This document shows, piece after piece, positions 41,853 through 52,127 of a DNA stretch of 64,000 nt. Under the pieces are notes generated by a model. It made no database searches. It was given only the letters and a program-made list of their open reading frames with translations, and was not told the DNA's origin. The position numbers and the translations under genes were made by a program. The DNA comes from JBEKYD01 sp052148435 (lineage in GTDB: Bacteria; Acidobacteriota; Terriglobia; Bryobacterales; Bryobacteraceae). The stretch spans positions 24,625 to 88,624 of the forward strand of contig JBKQIF010000049.1 in NCBI GenBank assembly GCA_052148435.1. Reading direction: 5' to 3'. The stretch's first letter is position 1; each line of letters starts with the position of its first letter.

Positions 41853-42068
41853 ATGGCAGTACCGGACCCGGTGAGCTTCACGGATTTCCTCAAGAGCGAA
41901 CAAGGACAAAATCTTTCCGAGTATTGTTTGATCGCGGCTGGGATCGCAGCGGTTGGGTTGCTGATTATTCTGGGTGTCACGGGTGGTTTGCACAACATCT
42001 GGCAGATTGCGAGCACCACCACCAACGCCGCGGGCTCCGGCGGCAGCGGCACGGTGGCGGGGCAGTAG
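41853..42068 (+). CDS. Flp-type pilin (type IVb prepilin)
   Basis: A 71-residue protein with the Flp layout: a short positively charged leader, a cleavage-type site EQG-QNLSEY (residues 17-25) with Glu at +5 of the mature end, then a hydrophobic helix (CLIAAGIAAVGLLIILGVTG). The C terminus is glycine- and serine-rich. Flp pilins form tight-adherence fibres when a tad cluster is present; no tad gene is in this window, so it may serve a remote machine. Confidence 0.75.
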   Translation: MAVPDPVSFTDFLKSEQGQNLSEYCLIAAGIAAVGLLIILGVTGGLHNIWQIASTTTNAAGSGGSGTVAGQ

Positions 42069-42123
42069 CCCCGTGGAAAGGGCCGCGGCCTGACGTGCGC
42101 GGAGGGCGCCCAGGGCCGGCGAC

Positions 42124-43536
42124 TCAGTCGACGTTCAGGCCAAGGAACCGGTGGGCATTGGCGTAGCAGATGTTACGGATCACCGGGCCGACCAGTTCGA
42201 AGCTGTCTGGAAGCTCGCCACTCTCCATGTCTTCTCCGAACAGGTTCGAGAGCACGCGGCGGAAATATTCGTGTCGCGGGTAAGACATGAAAGAGCGCGA
42301 ATCCGTGAGCATGCCGATGAAGCGCGAGATCAAGCCGCAGTTGGACAGGGCATTCATTTGCCAGGTCATGGCTTCCTTCTGATCGAGGAACCACCAGGCG
42401 GAGCCGAATTGAATTTTCCCCGCAACCGAGCCGTCCTGAAAGTTGCCGATGATGGTAGCCAGGGCGTAGTCATCGGCGGGGTTCAGATTGTAGAGGACGA
42501 TTTTGGGAAGGGCGTTGTCCCGATCGAGCCGGTCCAGGTATTGGGCCAGGGCATCGACCTGCGGCCAGTCGCCGATGGAATCGAAGCCGATATCCGGCCC
42601 GAGTTGGTGGAAGCGGCGGCTATTATTGTTGCGGCGCGCGCCCAGGTGGAGCTGTTTGGTCCAACCCTTTTCGGCGTCCCAGCGGCCAAATTCCAGCATC
42701 AGATACGAGGCGAAGCGGGAGTGCTCGGCCGGCGAGGCGGCCTGGCCGTAGCGGGCTTTGGCAAAGATAGCGGCAGCTTCGGCTTCGCCCGGGAAATCCG
42801 CGAAGGCCTGGTTCAGACCGTGGTCGGAGAGCCGGCCGCCCATCTGGTGGAAAAAGTCGTGGCGCTCCTTGAGGGCGGCCACGAATTCGCTGAACTTGCC
42901 GATATCGGTATTGCCGACGGCCGCCAGGCGGTCCACCCAGGGATTGAACAGCTCGGGCAGGTGGACGTTGAGGGCCTTATCGGGGCGAAAACAGGGAAAG
43001 ACCTTGGTTTTGAGTCCGGAGGCGGCGATGGCCTGGTGGTGGGCGAGATCGTCGGTGGGATCGTCGGTGGTGCAGACGGCGCGAACGTGAAATTTCGACA
43101 GGATCCCGTGGGCGCTCAACGCCTCGGTGGCAAGCTGTTCGTTGGCGGTATTCCAGATGCGCTCGGCACTGGATTCATCGAGCAACTCGTCGATGCCGAA
43201 ATAGCGTTTCAGTTCCAGGTGGGTCCAGTGGTAGAGCGGATTGCGCACGGTAAAGGGAACGGTGCGGGCCCAGGCGAGGAACTTTTCGTAGGGTGGGGCA
43301 TCGCCGGTCGCATAGCGTTCGTCGACGCCATTGGCGCGCATGGCCCGCCATTTGTAGTGGTCGCCTTCCAGCCAGATTTCGAACAGGTTGCGGAAGCGGC
43401 GGTTGGCGGCGACGTCCTGGGGCGGCAGGTGGCAATGATAATCCAGAATGGGCTCGTCTTCGGCGAATTCGTGGTACAGACGGCGGGCCGGCCCCGATCT
43501 CAGCAGGAAGTCGTCGTGGACGAAAGACATGGACAT
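42124..43536 (-). CDS. uxaC: uronate (glucuronate) isomerase
   Basis: A 470-residue UxaC, converting glucuronate to fructuronate and galacturonate to tagaturonate. The N-terminal metal ligands appear as LDYHCHLPPQDVA near residue 32; other typical runs are KFHVRAVCTTDDPTDDL near 165 and NGVDERYATGDAP near 69. It belongs to the amidohydrolase superfamily. No other hexuronate gene is adjacent. A second ATG two codons downstream would also fit. Confidence 0.95.
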   Translation of the reverse strand: MSMSFVHDDFLLRSGPARRLYHEFAEDEPILDYHCHLPPQDVAANRRFRNLFEIWLEGDHYKWRAMRANGVDERYATGDAPPYEKFLAWARTVPFTVRNPLYHWTHLELKRYFGIDELLDESSAERIWNTANEQLATEALSAHGILSKFHVRAVCTTDDPTDDLAHHQAIAASGLKTKVFPCFRPDKALNVHLPELFNPWVDRLAAVGNTDIGKFSEFVAALKERHDFFHQMGGRLSDHGLNQAFADFPGEAEAAAIFAKARYGQAASPAEHSRFASYLMLEFGRWDAEKGWTKQLHLGARRNNNSRRFHQLGPDIGFDSIGDWPQVDALAQYLDRLDRDNALPKIVLYNLNPADDYALATIIGNFQDGSVAGKIQFGSAWWFLDQKEAMTWQMNALSNCGLISRFIGMLTDSRSFMSYPRHEYFRRVLSNLFGEDMESGELPDSFELVGPVIRNICYANAHRFLGLNVD

Positions 43537-43691
43537 TTACCCCGCGCGGGCAGCGCTTTAGACAATGAACAGAGCAGCATAACATGCGGCGCGCGAGGCC
43601 GATCATCCACGGGCCGGCCAGGTGGCGGACGCGGAGCCGGAGGTCCAATGCCGGGGGTGATAAACTGGAAAGGCGCTGGAGGGATATACCG

Positions 43692-44354
43692 GTGAAGATA
43701 TTTCTAGACACGGCCAACCTGGACGAGCTACGCAAGGGCGCGGCTTGGGGAATTGTCGACGGCGTGACGACGAACCCGTCGCTCATTGCCAAAGAAGGTA
43801 AACCGCTGGAAGAACAGGTCCGCGCCATCTGCGGCATCGTGGATGGGGATATCAGCGCGGAGGTGGTGGCTACCGACGCCCCGAGCATGATTCGCGAGGG
43901 CAAGTCGCTGGTGAAGATTCATAAGAACATCGTGGTTAAGTGCCCGCTCACGCGGGACGGCATCGTGGCCACCAAAGCGCTGTCGGGCGAGGGAATCCGG
44001 GTTAACGTGACACTTTGTTTTTCCCCTAACCAGGCGTTGATCGCGGCCAAGGCGGGGGCCTACATTATCAGCCCGTTTGTCGGCCGGATCGACGACATAA
44101 GCTGGACCGGCGTGGATCTGGTCAAGCAGATTGTGCAGATCTACAAGAACTACAGTTACAAGACGCAGATATTATCGGCATCGCTGCGTTCTCCGCTCCA
44201 CGTGTCGGAGTCCGCTCTGGCGGGGGCGCACATTGCGACCATGCCGTTTAAAGTACTCGACATGCTGTTCAATCACCCGCTCACCGACAGAGGACTGGAG
44301 CAGTTCCAGAAGGATTGGGCCAAGGCTTTCCAGGAAGAGCCGGTCGGGAGATAG
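43692..44354 (+). CDS. fsa: fructose-6-phosphate aldolase / transaldolase-like
   Basis: A 220-residue TalC/Fsa-type enzyme of the short transaldolase group. It starts at GTG 43692, preceded by GGAGG eight bases upstream. Features are KIFLDTANLDELRKG, VTTNPSLIAKEGK near residue 28, the Schiff-base lysine in IVVKCPLTRDGIVA near 85, and AYIISPFVGRIDDI near 125. It cleaves or forms fructose-6-phosphate from glyceraldehyde 3-phosphate and dihydroxyacetone or acts as transaldolase; the two cannot be told apart here. Confidence 0.92.
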   Translation: MKIFLDTANLDELRKGAAWGIVDGVTTNPSLIAKEGKPLEEQVRAICGIVDGDISAEVVATDAPSMIREGKSLVKIHKNIVVKCPLTRDGIVATKALSGEGIRVNVTLCFSPNQALIAAKAGAYIISPFVGRIDDISWTGVDLVKQIVQIYKNYSYKTQILSASLRSPLHVSESALAGAHIATMPFKVLDMLFNHPLTDRGLEQFQKDWAKAFQEEPVGR

Positions 44355-44366
44355 TTTTCCTATCCG

Positions 44367-44756
44367 ATGCCGGGCGCTCTGGCTTGGTTCGATTCGGCCG
44401 CCGGGACCGTAACGCTGCTGCTGGCCGGAGTGCTGGCGCTACTGGTTGGGATGCTGGGGTACCGGGCCTGGAAGCGCTCGCGGGTTACACCGGACGAGCG
44501 CGAGCGGCGGCGGCGCGCCTGGTTGGTGGCCACGGGCAAAATGTGCGACGCCGCACTGGTGGACCTGCGGGAAGAACTGGTGCTCTACTCCTACTCGGTG
44601 CGCGGCGTGGAATACATCGCCTCCCAGGACGTGTCGCAACTGAGCGCGTACCTGCCATCCGAAAAGCCGATCACCTCCGTGGTTGCAGTTCGCTATGACC
44701 CGGCCAATCCGGCGAACTCGATCGTGATTTCCGAACGGTGGAGCGGGTTGCGGTAG
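44367..44756 (+). CDS. small membrane protein
   Basis: A 129-residue protein with one N-terminal membrane helix (VTLLLAGVLALLVGMLGYRA) and a soluble tail resembling DUF3592-type domains: VLYSYSVRGVEYIASQDVS near residue 72 and AVRYDPANPANSIVISE near 106. It follows the aldolase by 12 bp and overlaps the convergent PIN gene by 86 bp at their 3' ends. Confidence 0.65.
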   Translation: MPGALAWFDSAAGTVTLLLAGVLALLVGMLGYRAWKRSRVTPDERERRRRAWLVATGKMCDAALVDLREELVLYSYSVRGVEYIASQDVSQLSAYLPSEKPITSVVAVRYDPANPANSIVISERWSGLR

Positions 44757-45150
44757 GTCGCGAGAGCACCCGCACCCGCGCGGAAGCGTAGCGCGGAATC
44801 CCGGCGTCGAGGGTCACGATATCGAGACCTTCGACGGACGCCTGTGCGATCAGTGCCCGATCGAAAGGATCTTTGTGAATATCCGGCAGGGTGTAGATCT
44901 CGGCGATGTGGTTCGGCCGCAGCGCGAGTGGCGTGGCTGCCAGTTGCTCGAGCGCGTCTAGCCACCAGGCACGGGGATCGCCGACCTTCATCAGGTTGCC
45001 CTTCATGGATTTGAGCAGAACCTCCCAGTACGACACAACGCTGAGGACGTTCGGGCCAGCGAGGATCGCCGATTGAATGACTGCCGAAAGCCGGTCGGGG
45101 TCGGTCAAGGCGATGATGGCGACGTTGGTGTCGAGCAGATAGCCGCTCAC
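44671..45150 (-). CDS. PIN-domain toxin
   Basis: A 159-residue PIN protein starting at GTG 45150. The active-site residues are in GYLLDTNVAIIAL near residue 3, SVVSYWEVLLKS near 37, and DPFDRALIAQASVEGLDIVT with the final LDAGIPRY. The tail of about 30 residues after VRVLSRP runs over the convergent gene and is longer than usual. It follows its antitoxin with a four-base overlap. Confidence 0.82.
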   Translation of the reverse strand: MSGYLLDTNVAIIALTDPDRLSAVIQSAILAGPNVLSVVSYWEVLLKSMKGNLMKVGDPRAWWLDALEQLAATPLALRPNHIAEIYTLPDIHKDPFDRALIAQASVEGLDIVTLDAGIPRYASARVRVLSRPTATRSTVRKSRSSSPDWPGHSELQPRR

Positions 45151-45377
45151 AGATCGCCAGACAGAAAGCGGTCGAGGCCAATGGGAGCGTCCCACCCGGG
45201 CAGCAACTCGATACGGCCCTTCATGCCTCCCAGGCGGGCCTGGCGGCGGTCGGGCGGAGGAGGAGCGAGCTCCGCCACGGGCTTGCCGTGCCGGGTGATG
45301 ACCACCTTTTCCCCGCCTTCGACGGCACGGATGAGCTCGGGCAAACGGTTCTTGGCTTCGGCGATGCTTACGTCCAT
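45147..45377 (-). CDS. Phd/YefM-type antitoxin
   Basis: A 76-residue antitoxin starting at ATG 45377. It has the family opening VSIAEAKNRLPELIRAVEGG and VVITRHGKPVAELAP, and a C-terminal toxin-binding tail (GWDAPIGLDRFLSGDL). The gene overlaps the PIN toxin start by four bases. Phd-type proteins repress their own promoter. Confidence 0.87.
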   Translation of the reverse strand: MDVSIAEAKNRLPELIRAVEGGEKVVITRHGKPVAELAPPPPDRRQARLGGMKGRIELLPGWDAPIGLDRFLSGDL

Positions 45378-45552
45378 GGCTTCTTTATTGTAGCCATAAT
45401 TTGTAGCTATTTTCAAATTCGGGTGCCAGCAGTTGCCAATGGGTGTTGGGACCAATAGAAAACTGGGTTAAGGCGAGGCAGTATTCGCGGATCAGCCATG
45501 TCATAAAGGGTGGGTTTCGACCGCTCGCGGAACCAGCGCCAATCGCGTGACC

Positions 45553-46380
<828 letters not shown>

Positions 46381-46391
46381 AGCTACTTAAT

Positions 46392-47618
46392 CTACACCTT
46401 ATTGGACACGAGCACTTCGACCGCCTTCTTCACCACCGGATCGTCTTCCAGCTTCTTCTGCTGCGGCTGTTGTTGCGGCGGGGTGGGAATCGGTTCGCCA
46501 TTTTCGTCGAAGTCGATCTGCGGCTCCGGCTCGGCAACCGGGGCGCTGGGCGTCACGCCGGTATCCTGAATCGCCTTGCCGTCGGGCGAATAGTACTTGG
46601 CCACGGACAGAAGAATGGCGCCGCCATCGTCCATGTCGAGCGCCTTGCGCTGCGCGGCGTCGCCGTAGGTACGCTCGCCCACCACTTGAGCCCGTTGGTT
46701 ACCCAGAAGGGCGGCAGCGGCAATTTCCGCGGCGTCGGCGGTGCCATGATTGGTCAGCACGGCGAGCGGCAAGGTGGTGATCGCCTTGGACGGATCGGCA
46801 TCGAAATTCTGCTGCGGCACGCGCTGCCCCTTCAAATACGTGATGCGCCCCTTATTGAGGAACAGGTTCGCCAGGGCTATGCCGGCGTCGGGAGAGCCGG
46901 TGGCGCAGTTGCGCAAGTCCAGAATCAGCCGTTGCTCGCCTTCCTTCTGCAGCTTCTGAACGGCCGCGGCCACTTCCTTGACCCGTTCGCCGGACAGCGT
47001 GCCGACACCGATGTATCCCGTCTGGTTGTCGAGCGAGCGGGTCACCAGCGGCAGCGTGGCGACGTCGGAGCGGGTCAGGGTAATCGTCTGCGGCTCCGGA
47101 TGACGCACCTGCACCACCGTCAGATCGATGGTGGTGCCCGGATTGCCCGCGAGCAGCATGCTGGCATAGGCCAACGGCATGTCGCGGGTGGAGATTCCTT
47201 TGATCGATTCGACCATGTCGCGGGTGCCGAAACCCGCCTTAGCCGCGGGAGAATCGGGCACCGCCGCCACCACTTCCATATAACCGGGCTTTTTCGACAG
47301 GACCAGGCCGACATCGCCCGAATGGGCCTGCCGGGTGTCCAGGAAGGTCTTGTATTCCTTGTACTGATCCGCGTTGAGGTAGCTGGCAAAAGGATCGATC
47401 GCTTCGAGCATGCCGTTGAGCGCGCCCAGCGTGACCGACTTCATATCCGGCTCTTCCACGTACTGGCTCTTGATATAGCCGACCACGTCGCTGAAAACGC
47501 CGATTTGCTTCAGCGGATCGTTCTGGTCGGCGCCCTTGCCTACCACGCTCCCGATCAGAAGCATGAGGGAAAGACACGTGGACGCGCTGACCACGGAATA
47601 CTTGAAGCGGCTGCTCAT
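46392..47618 (-). CDS. S41-family protein, catalytic residues missing
   Basis: A 408-residue protein with a signal-anchor (SASTCLSLMLLIGSVVG), a PDZ domain (residues about 95-175), and an S41 fold (about 200-350). The C-terminal processing peptidase active site normally has a serine in GSASASE and a lysine in TFGKG. Here the first reads GTADAAE (residues 292-298), with no serine, and the second TYGD (317-320). Both catalytic residues are therefore absent. It probably acts as a non-catalytic scaffold or binding protein. The C-terminal tail is Gln/Pro-rich. Confidence 0.85.
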   Translation of the reverse strand: MSSRFKYSVVSASTCLSLMLLIGSVVGKGADQNDPLKQIGVFSDVVGYIKSQYVEEPDMKSVTLGALNGMLEAIDPFASYLNADQYKEYKTFLDTRQAHSGDVGLVLSKKPGYMEVVAAVPDSPAAKAGFGTRDMVESIKGISTRDMPLAYASMLLAGNPGTTIDLTVVQVRHPEPQTITLTRSDVATLPLVTRSLDNQTGYIGVGTLSGERVKEVAAAVQKLQKEGEQRLILDLRNCATGSPDAGIALANLFLNKGRITYLKGQRVPQQNFDADPSKAITTLPLAVLTNHGTADAAEIAAAALLGNQRAQVVGERTYGDAAQRKALDMDDGGAILLSVAKYYSPDGKAIQDTGVTPSAPVAEPEPQIDFDENGEPIPTPPQQQPQQKKLEDDPVVKKAVEVLVSNKV

Positions 47619-47806
47619 CTAAGGAAATCTCCTCCGGGCCTACGGCTATTATACAGCGTCTAAACGATTGGACGCGCCGGCAACCGGTTTGGTGACAAGG
47701 TAGCGGCCAGCTTTCAGCGGCCAGCTTTCAGCTTGTGCGGAAACCGCAAGCGTGCGTTTCCGTGCAGCGGCGTCCGCAAAGCTGGGCGCTGACTGCCGAG
47801 AGATTC

Positions 47807-48334
47807 TTACTTCCAGCCCATACGCTGGCGCAGGCCGGTAATGTGCGCGGTATGGTGCATTCCGTGCCAGGCGTACATCGCCAGGGCGATGTCCAGGCTC
47901 ATGGGCGTGGGGTATTCGGGATGGCGAAAAGTCCGGGCGTAGTCCTCCGGATTCAAGCTCGAAAGCAACGCTACCCAGCGGGCATGCAGATTCTCGAGAA
48001 GGGCCAGCGATGGTTCGATAAACAACGTGCGGGCGTCAGGCAGCTCCGCCCACCTGGCCTGGTCGTACGGCTTGATCAGCGGGGCTTCTTCGGTGAGCGC
48101 CAGGCGGAACCGGATGTAGCTGTTGAGGTGGCTATCGGCTACGTGGTGGACCACCTGGCGGACAGTCCAGCCACCGGGACGATAAGGCGTGCCGAGTTGT
48201 TCGTCGGAAAGCCCCACCACACTACCGCGCAGCAGGGCGGGCGTCGCGGCAAGCACCTCCAGGAGTTCGGCCCGTTCTTCCGCCGAAACCGATTCCGGAC
48301 GGGAAAACTTACCAATCGGGTAGCTGGGGTCCAT
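47807..48334 (-). CDS. DinB/YfiT-like putative metal-dependent hydrolase
   Basis: A 175-residue DinB-fold protein. Metal-binding histidines are expected in VVHHVADSHLNSYIRFR near residue 66 and in YAWHGMHHTAHITGL near the C terminus. Relatives include YfiT-type hydrolases and bacillithiol S-transferases. The start at 48334 (MDPSYPIGKF) follows the family; an ATG three codons upstream is also possible. Confidence 0.83.
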   Translation of the reverse strand: MDPSYPIGKFSRPESVSAEERAELLEVLAATPALLRGSVVGLSDEQLGTPYRPGGWTVRQVVHHVADSHLNSYIRFRLALTEEAPLIKPYDQARWAELPDARTLFIEPSLALLENLHARWVALLSSLNPEDYARTFRHPEYPTPMSLDIALAMYAWHGMHHTAHITGLRQRMGWK

Positions 48335-48514
48335 GCTTAGCATGGTAGCAGGCGAGGCCGGAAGGAGCCAGAAGTCAGAAGGTGAGAAGCCGGAAGATCG
48401 AGGCGCGCACTTCCGCTTTCCGTCTTCCGCGTCTTCCGTCTCACTTCCGACTTCCAAATCCCGCCGGGGATTTCCAGGGCGAAAGCCCTGGTGTTTGCGA
48501 TAAGCTGTAAGTCG

Positions 48515-49225
48515 ATGAGACTTCTGGTCGTCGAGGACGAAAAGCGAATCGCCGACTTTCTGTGCCGCGGGCTGCAGGGAGCCGGATACGCGGTGGACGC
48601 CGCCGGGACCGGCGCCGCCGCTCTCGAAAATATCCACTCCGCCGACTACGACTTGGTTGTGCTCGACCTCATGCTGCCCGACATGGACGGCCTCGAGGTG
48701 CTCGAAAGAATACGCAGCCGGCGGGTTGGCCCTCCAGTGCTGATCCTGAGCGCCAGGGGCGGCCTCGACGATCGCGTGAAGGGGCTCGAACAGGGCGCCG
48801 ACGATTACCTCACCAAGCCGTTCGCTTTTGTAGAGCTGCTGGCTCGCGTGCGGGCGTTGCTACGCCGCGGACAACCGGCGCCGGAGCGCCTGCAGGTGGG
48901 CGACCTGGTGCTCGATTGTATCCGCCGCAAAGTTTCGCGCGGCGCGGAGACGATCGAACTGGCGCCCAAGGAATTCGGCATTCTGGAGTACATGATGCGC
49001 AACCGCGGCCGGCCGCTCAGCCGCACCATGATCGTGGAGCACGTCTGGGACATGGACTACGACGGTCTGACCAACATCGTCGACGTCTACATCCGCCATC
49101 TGCGCAGCAAGATCGACGACCGCTTCGCGCAGAAGCTCATCCAGACCGTGCGCGGAATCGGCTACATGATCGAAGCGCCCGATAAGCCGGCCGAGCGCCC
49201 GGCGGACGCGGCCGCGCAGGTGTGA
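48515..49225 (+). CDS. OmpR-family response regulator
   Basis: A 236-residue regulator with a receiver domain (RLLVVEDEKRIADFL, the phospho-acceptor in VVLDLMLPDMDGLEV, and Lys in DDYLTKPFAFVELLARV) and an OmpR-type winged helix (RKVSRGAETIELAPKEFGIL). It starts at ATG 48515. The sensor kinase gene begins one base after its stop. The upstream DNA at 48356-48465 consists of TTCC-rich repeated strings. Confidence 0.93.
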   Translation: MRLLVVEDEKRIADFLCRGLQGAGYAVDAAGTGAAALENIHSADYDLVVLDLMLPDMDGLEVLERIRSRRVGPPVLILSARGGLDDRVKGLEQGADDYLTKPFAFVELLARVRALLRRGQPAPERLQVGDLVLDCIRRKVSRGAETIELAPKEFGILEYMMRNRGRPLSRTMIVEHVWDMDYDGLTNIVDVYIRHLRSKIDDRFAQKLIQTVRGIGYMIEAPDKPAERPADAAAQV

Positions 49226-49226
49226 C

Positions 49227-50798
49227 ATGGCGGGGAAGAAGCGCGATCTGCGCCGTCTGGTTCGCGGGCTTCGTTTCCGCCTCACCGCCGTCTACTCTCT
49301 GTTCTTCGCGCTGCTGCTGATCGCCGTGGCGGGTTACTTTCGCGCCCGGCTGGCAACCACCCTTTCCGACGGCGTGAAAGACGGTCTCAACGACGAATGG
49401 GCCGCCGTGAAGGGCGGGTTCCTGCGGATCTGGCTGGACCCTCTCAATGGCAAATACCACGCCGATTGGTATTACGACAAAGACGACCCGGACGAAACCA
49501 CGGTGGTGCTCGATATCAAGAAGATCTATCTCATCGCCGACCAGTTCGGCCACGTGATTCCCGATATCATGGCCCAGGGTCCTTCCGTCTCGACCGGATA
49601 TGAGGATATCGGCATCGACAAGCCCGAAGAGATTCAGGAGCGCATGGAGAGAATGCTGGCGTTCGCCAGGGCCCACCCGAATGCTCCCATCACGCCCACC
49701 TGGGACGTTCGCCGGAACTCGGACGGCAAACCTTTCCTGATCCGTTCGGCGATGGTTTGGGACCAGAACCACAAGGAGCCCTTCTACGTGGCGCTGGGCG
49801 ATTCCTTTCAGGAAAGCGACCGGACGTTGCGCGACACCACCTGGAAGTTGGCGGCGGTGATTCCCGTGGCCATCATTTTAGGCTCGCTGCTGGGCTGGGT
49901 GATGGCCGGCCGGGCGCTGTCGCCGGTGCACGATGTGGCCCGGGCCGCCCAGCGCATCTCCAGCTCCAACCTGAGCCTGCGAATTCCTGCGCGTAATTCC
50001 GGCGACGAGCTCGACTATCTCATCCTGACCTTCAACCGCATGATCGAGCGCCTGGAAGCCTCCTTCCGCCAGATGAAACAGTTCTCCACCGACGTTTCCC
50101 ACGAGCTGCGCACTCCCATCACGGCCATCCGGGGCCAGATCGAAGTGGCGCTGTTCACGGCCAAAACCACCGATCAATACCGCGAAGCCATGTTCAACGC
50201 CATGCAGGATATCGACCGGCTTTCGCAGATCGTGCGCGCTCTGCTGCTGCTCTCGCAGGCCGAATCCGGACAGTTGACGCTGCAACGGTCGCCGCTGAAT
50301 CTTTGCGCGGTGGTGGAGGAGGCCACCGAACAATTCCAGATTCCGGCCGAGGCCGCGGGAATCACGCTGACCGCCGAACTGCCGGAGAGTTGCATGCTGG
50401 CAGCCGACCGCGTGCAGATCGAGCGCATGATTACCAACCTGCTCTCGAACGCCATCAAGTTCACCCCCGCGGGCGGCCGCGTGCGCGTGGCGGTCGAGCA
50501 ATTGGAAGGCTCGGTGGAACTTGTAGTCGAGGATACCGGCTGCGGCATTGCACCGGAGTTCCTGCCGCATATTTTCGACCGCTTCTACCGCGTGCCGGGA
50601 ACGGGGACGGCGCCGGCGCCCGAACAGGGGCTGGGCCTGGGGCTGAGCTTCGTCGCCTGGATCGCCAAGGCGCACAACGGCGTGGTGAACGTGGACAGCG
50701 CGCCCGGAAAAGGCACCCGCTTCCGCATCCGGTTTCCGGACGCCGGCGCGGCCTCCCATCCGCTCGACACAGCCCACGCCGATCACGCCGTTTCGTAG
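49227..50798 (+). CDS. sensor histidine kinase
   Basis: A 523-residue membrane kinase. One membrane helix lies at residues 15-35, a sensor domain follows (about 40-195), then a second helix (AAVIPVAIILGSLLGWVMAG near 210) and a HAMP-like region. The H-box is FSTDVSHELRTPITAIRG, the N-box NLLSNAIKFTPAGGRVR, and the G boxes are EDTGCGIAPEFLPHIFDRFY and GLGLGLSFVAWIAKAHNG. It belongs to the heavy-metal/CusS-like group in layout. It pairs with the regulator immediately upstream. Confidence 0.92.
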   Translation: MAGKKRDLRRLVRGLRFRLTAVYSLFFALLLIAVAGYFRARLATTLSDGVKDGLNDEWAAVKGGFLRIWLDPLNGKYHADWYYDKDDPDETTVVLDIKKIYLIADQFGHVIPDIMAQGPSVSTGYEDIGIDKPEEIQERMERMLAFARAHPNAPITPTWDVRRNSDGKPFLIRSAMVWDQNHKEPFYVALGDSFQESDRTLRDTTWKLAAVIPVAIILGSLLGWVMAGRALSPVHDVARAAQRISSSNLSLRIPARNSGDELDYLILTFNRMIERLEASFRQMKQFSTDVSHELRTPITAIRGQIEVALFTAKTTDQYREAMFNAMQDIDRLSQIVRALLLLSQAESGQLTLQRSPLNLCAVVEEATEQFQIPAEAAGITLTAELPESCMLAADRVQIERMITNLLSNAIKFTPAGGRVRVAVEQLEGSVELVVEDTGCGIAPEFLPHIFDRFYRVPGTGTAPAPEQGLGLGLSFVAWIAKAHNGVVNVDSAPGKGTRFRIRFPDAGAASHPLDTAHADHAVS

Positions 50799-50913
50799 CG
50801 AGGCCTCGAAGCTGTCAGCGTTCCAGCCGTCAGCCACACCGGAGCGGACGATTGCCGACAGCCTGCCGGACAGTGCCCCCGCGCCGGCTTGAATCTGATA
50901 AGATCGGCAATCC

Positions 50914-52041
50914 ATGTTGATACTGGCTGCTATCCTAGGCATCCTGGTGTACGGCATCGTCGCCGCCACCTGGGGTACCCTGAATCCCACCTTGGGATTC
51001 AATGACGCGCAGAGCGGCTCGATCGCGCTGGCGCAAGCTTTGGGGCTGGTCGTAGCCTCCATTTCGGTCGGCCCGCTGATCGATCTGAAAGGGAAGAAGG
51101 TGGCCCTGGTGGGTGGATTGGCGCTCATCGCCGGTTCGCTCTTCTGGCTGCCCGCCGCCGGCCGCGATTACACCACGATTCTGATCTGCCTGGCCGTGCT
51201 CGGTCTGGGCGGCGGCATCGTGGTCACCGGCGCCAACGCGCTGGTTTCCGATGTGACCGAATCGCGCCGCGGCACCGCTCTCAACCTGCTCAACATATTT
51301 TTCGGTCTGGGTGGGCTGCTGACACCGTTTGTTACCGCCAACCTGCTGAGCGGCAATGCGATTCGCATGTGCTACCTGGCTGCTAGCCTGGCTGCCGCGG
51401 CGCTCGTCGTGAACGCCATCGCACCCATGCCTCAGCCGACCGGCCAGCGCGGCTTCAAGGCCTCCGAGCTCAGCGCGCTATTTGGACGCCCGGCGCTCTA
51501 CCTGCTCTCGCTGTTCCTGTTCCTTTACGTTGCCTGCGAAGTGGGTGTATGGAACTGGCTGGCGAAGTATTTGAGCGACGAGCGCGGGTTGGATAAGGCT
51601 TCCGCGCTCAACATTCTGTCGCTGGGATTCGCTTTGGGCCTGCTGGTGGGCCGCGTGGTGGTATCGCGCATTCTGGTCAAAGGATCCGCGCTGACGGTGA
51701 CGTTGATCGCCTCCTGCGCCATGGCCGCCACCACCTACGGAATGCTGGAAGCGGCCACCACCACTGGGGCCTGGATCGCGGTTTTCTGCGCCGGCCTCGC
51801 CATGGCGCCCATATTCCCCACCACGCTGGCGATGGTGGGCGATGCGTTCCCCCGTATGAGCGCGACCGCCATGGGCGTCGTCATCACCTCCGGTTGGGTT
51901 GGCCTTGCCGTCAGTTCCCCGATCATCGGCAACGTGGCGCATGCATCCGGATTGCGCACCGCCCTGCTTCTGCTGCCGATTTTCTCGGTGGCGATGGTGC
52001 TGGTGAATGTAATCCTGCGGCCGTTGCTAAGGCAGAAGTAG
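50914..52041 (+). CDS. MFS sugar-type transporter
   Basis: A 375-residue, roughly 12-helix facilitator. The first loop carries SVGPLIDLKGKKVALVGG and the fifth-helix region LNLLNIFFGLGGLLTPF, patterns seen in FucP/glucose-type carriers of acidobacteria. Substrate is unknown. The 115 bp upstream hold GCTGTCAGCG-type repeats. Confidence 0.85.
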   Translation: MLILAAILGILVYGIVAATWGTLNPTLGFNDAQSGSIALAQALGLVVASISVGPLIDLKGKKVALVGGLALIAGSLFWLPAAGRDYTTILICLAVLGLGGGIVVTGANALVSDVTESRRGTALNLLNIFFGLGGLLTPFVTANLLSGNAIRMCYLAASLAAAALVVNAIAPMPQPTGQRGFKASELSALFGRPALYLLSLFLFLYVACEVGVWNWLAKYLSDERGLDKASALNILSLGFALGLLVGRVVVSRILVKGSALTVTLIASCAMAATTYGMLEAATTTGAWIAVFCAGLAMAPIFPTTLAMVGDAFPRMSATAMGVVITSGWVGLAVSSPIIGNVAHASGLRTALLLLPIFSVAMVLVNVILRPLLRQK

Positions 52042-52127
52042 CGATTCGGCACTGCCATTTTAACGACTCAATGCGCAGCCCCGACCCGCGTAGACTGGCT
52101 AATCGCTGAACGCTGAGAGTTTGCCTC

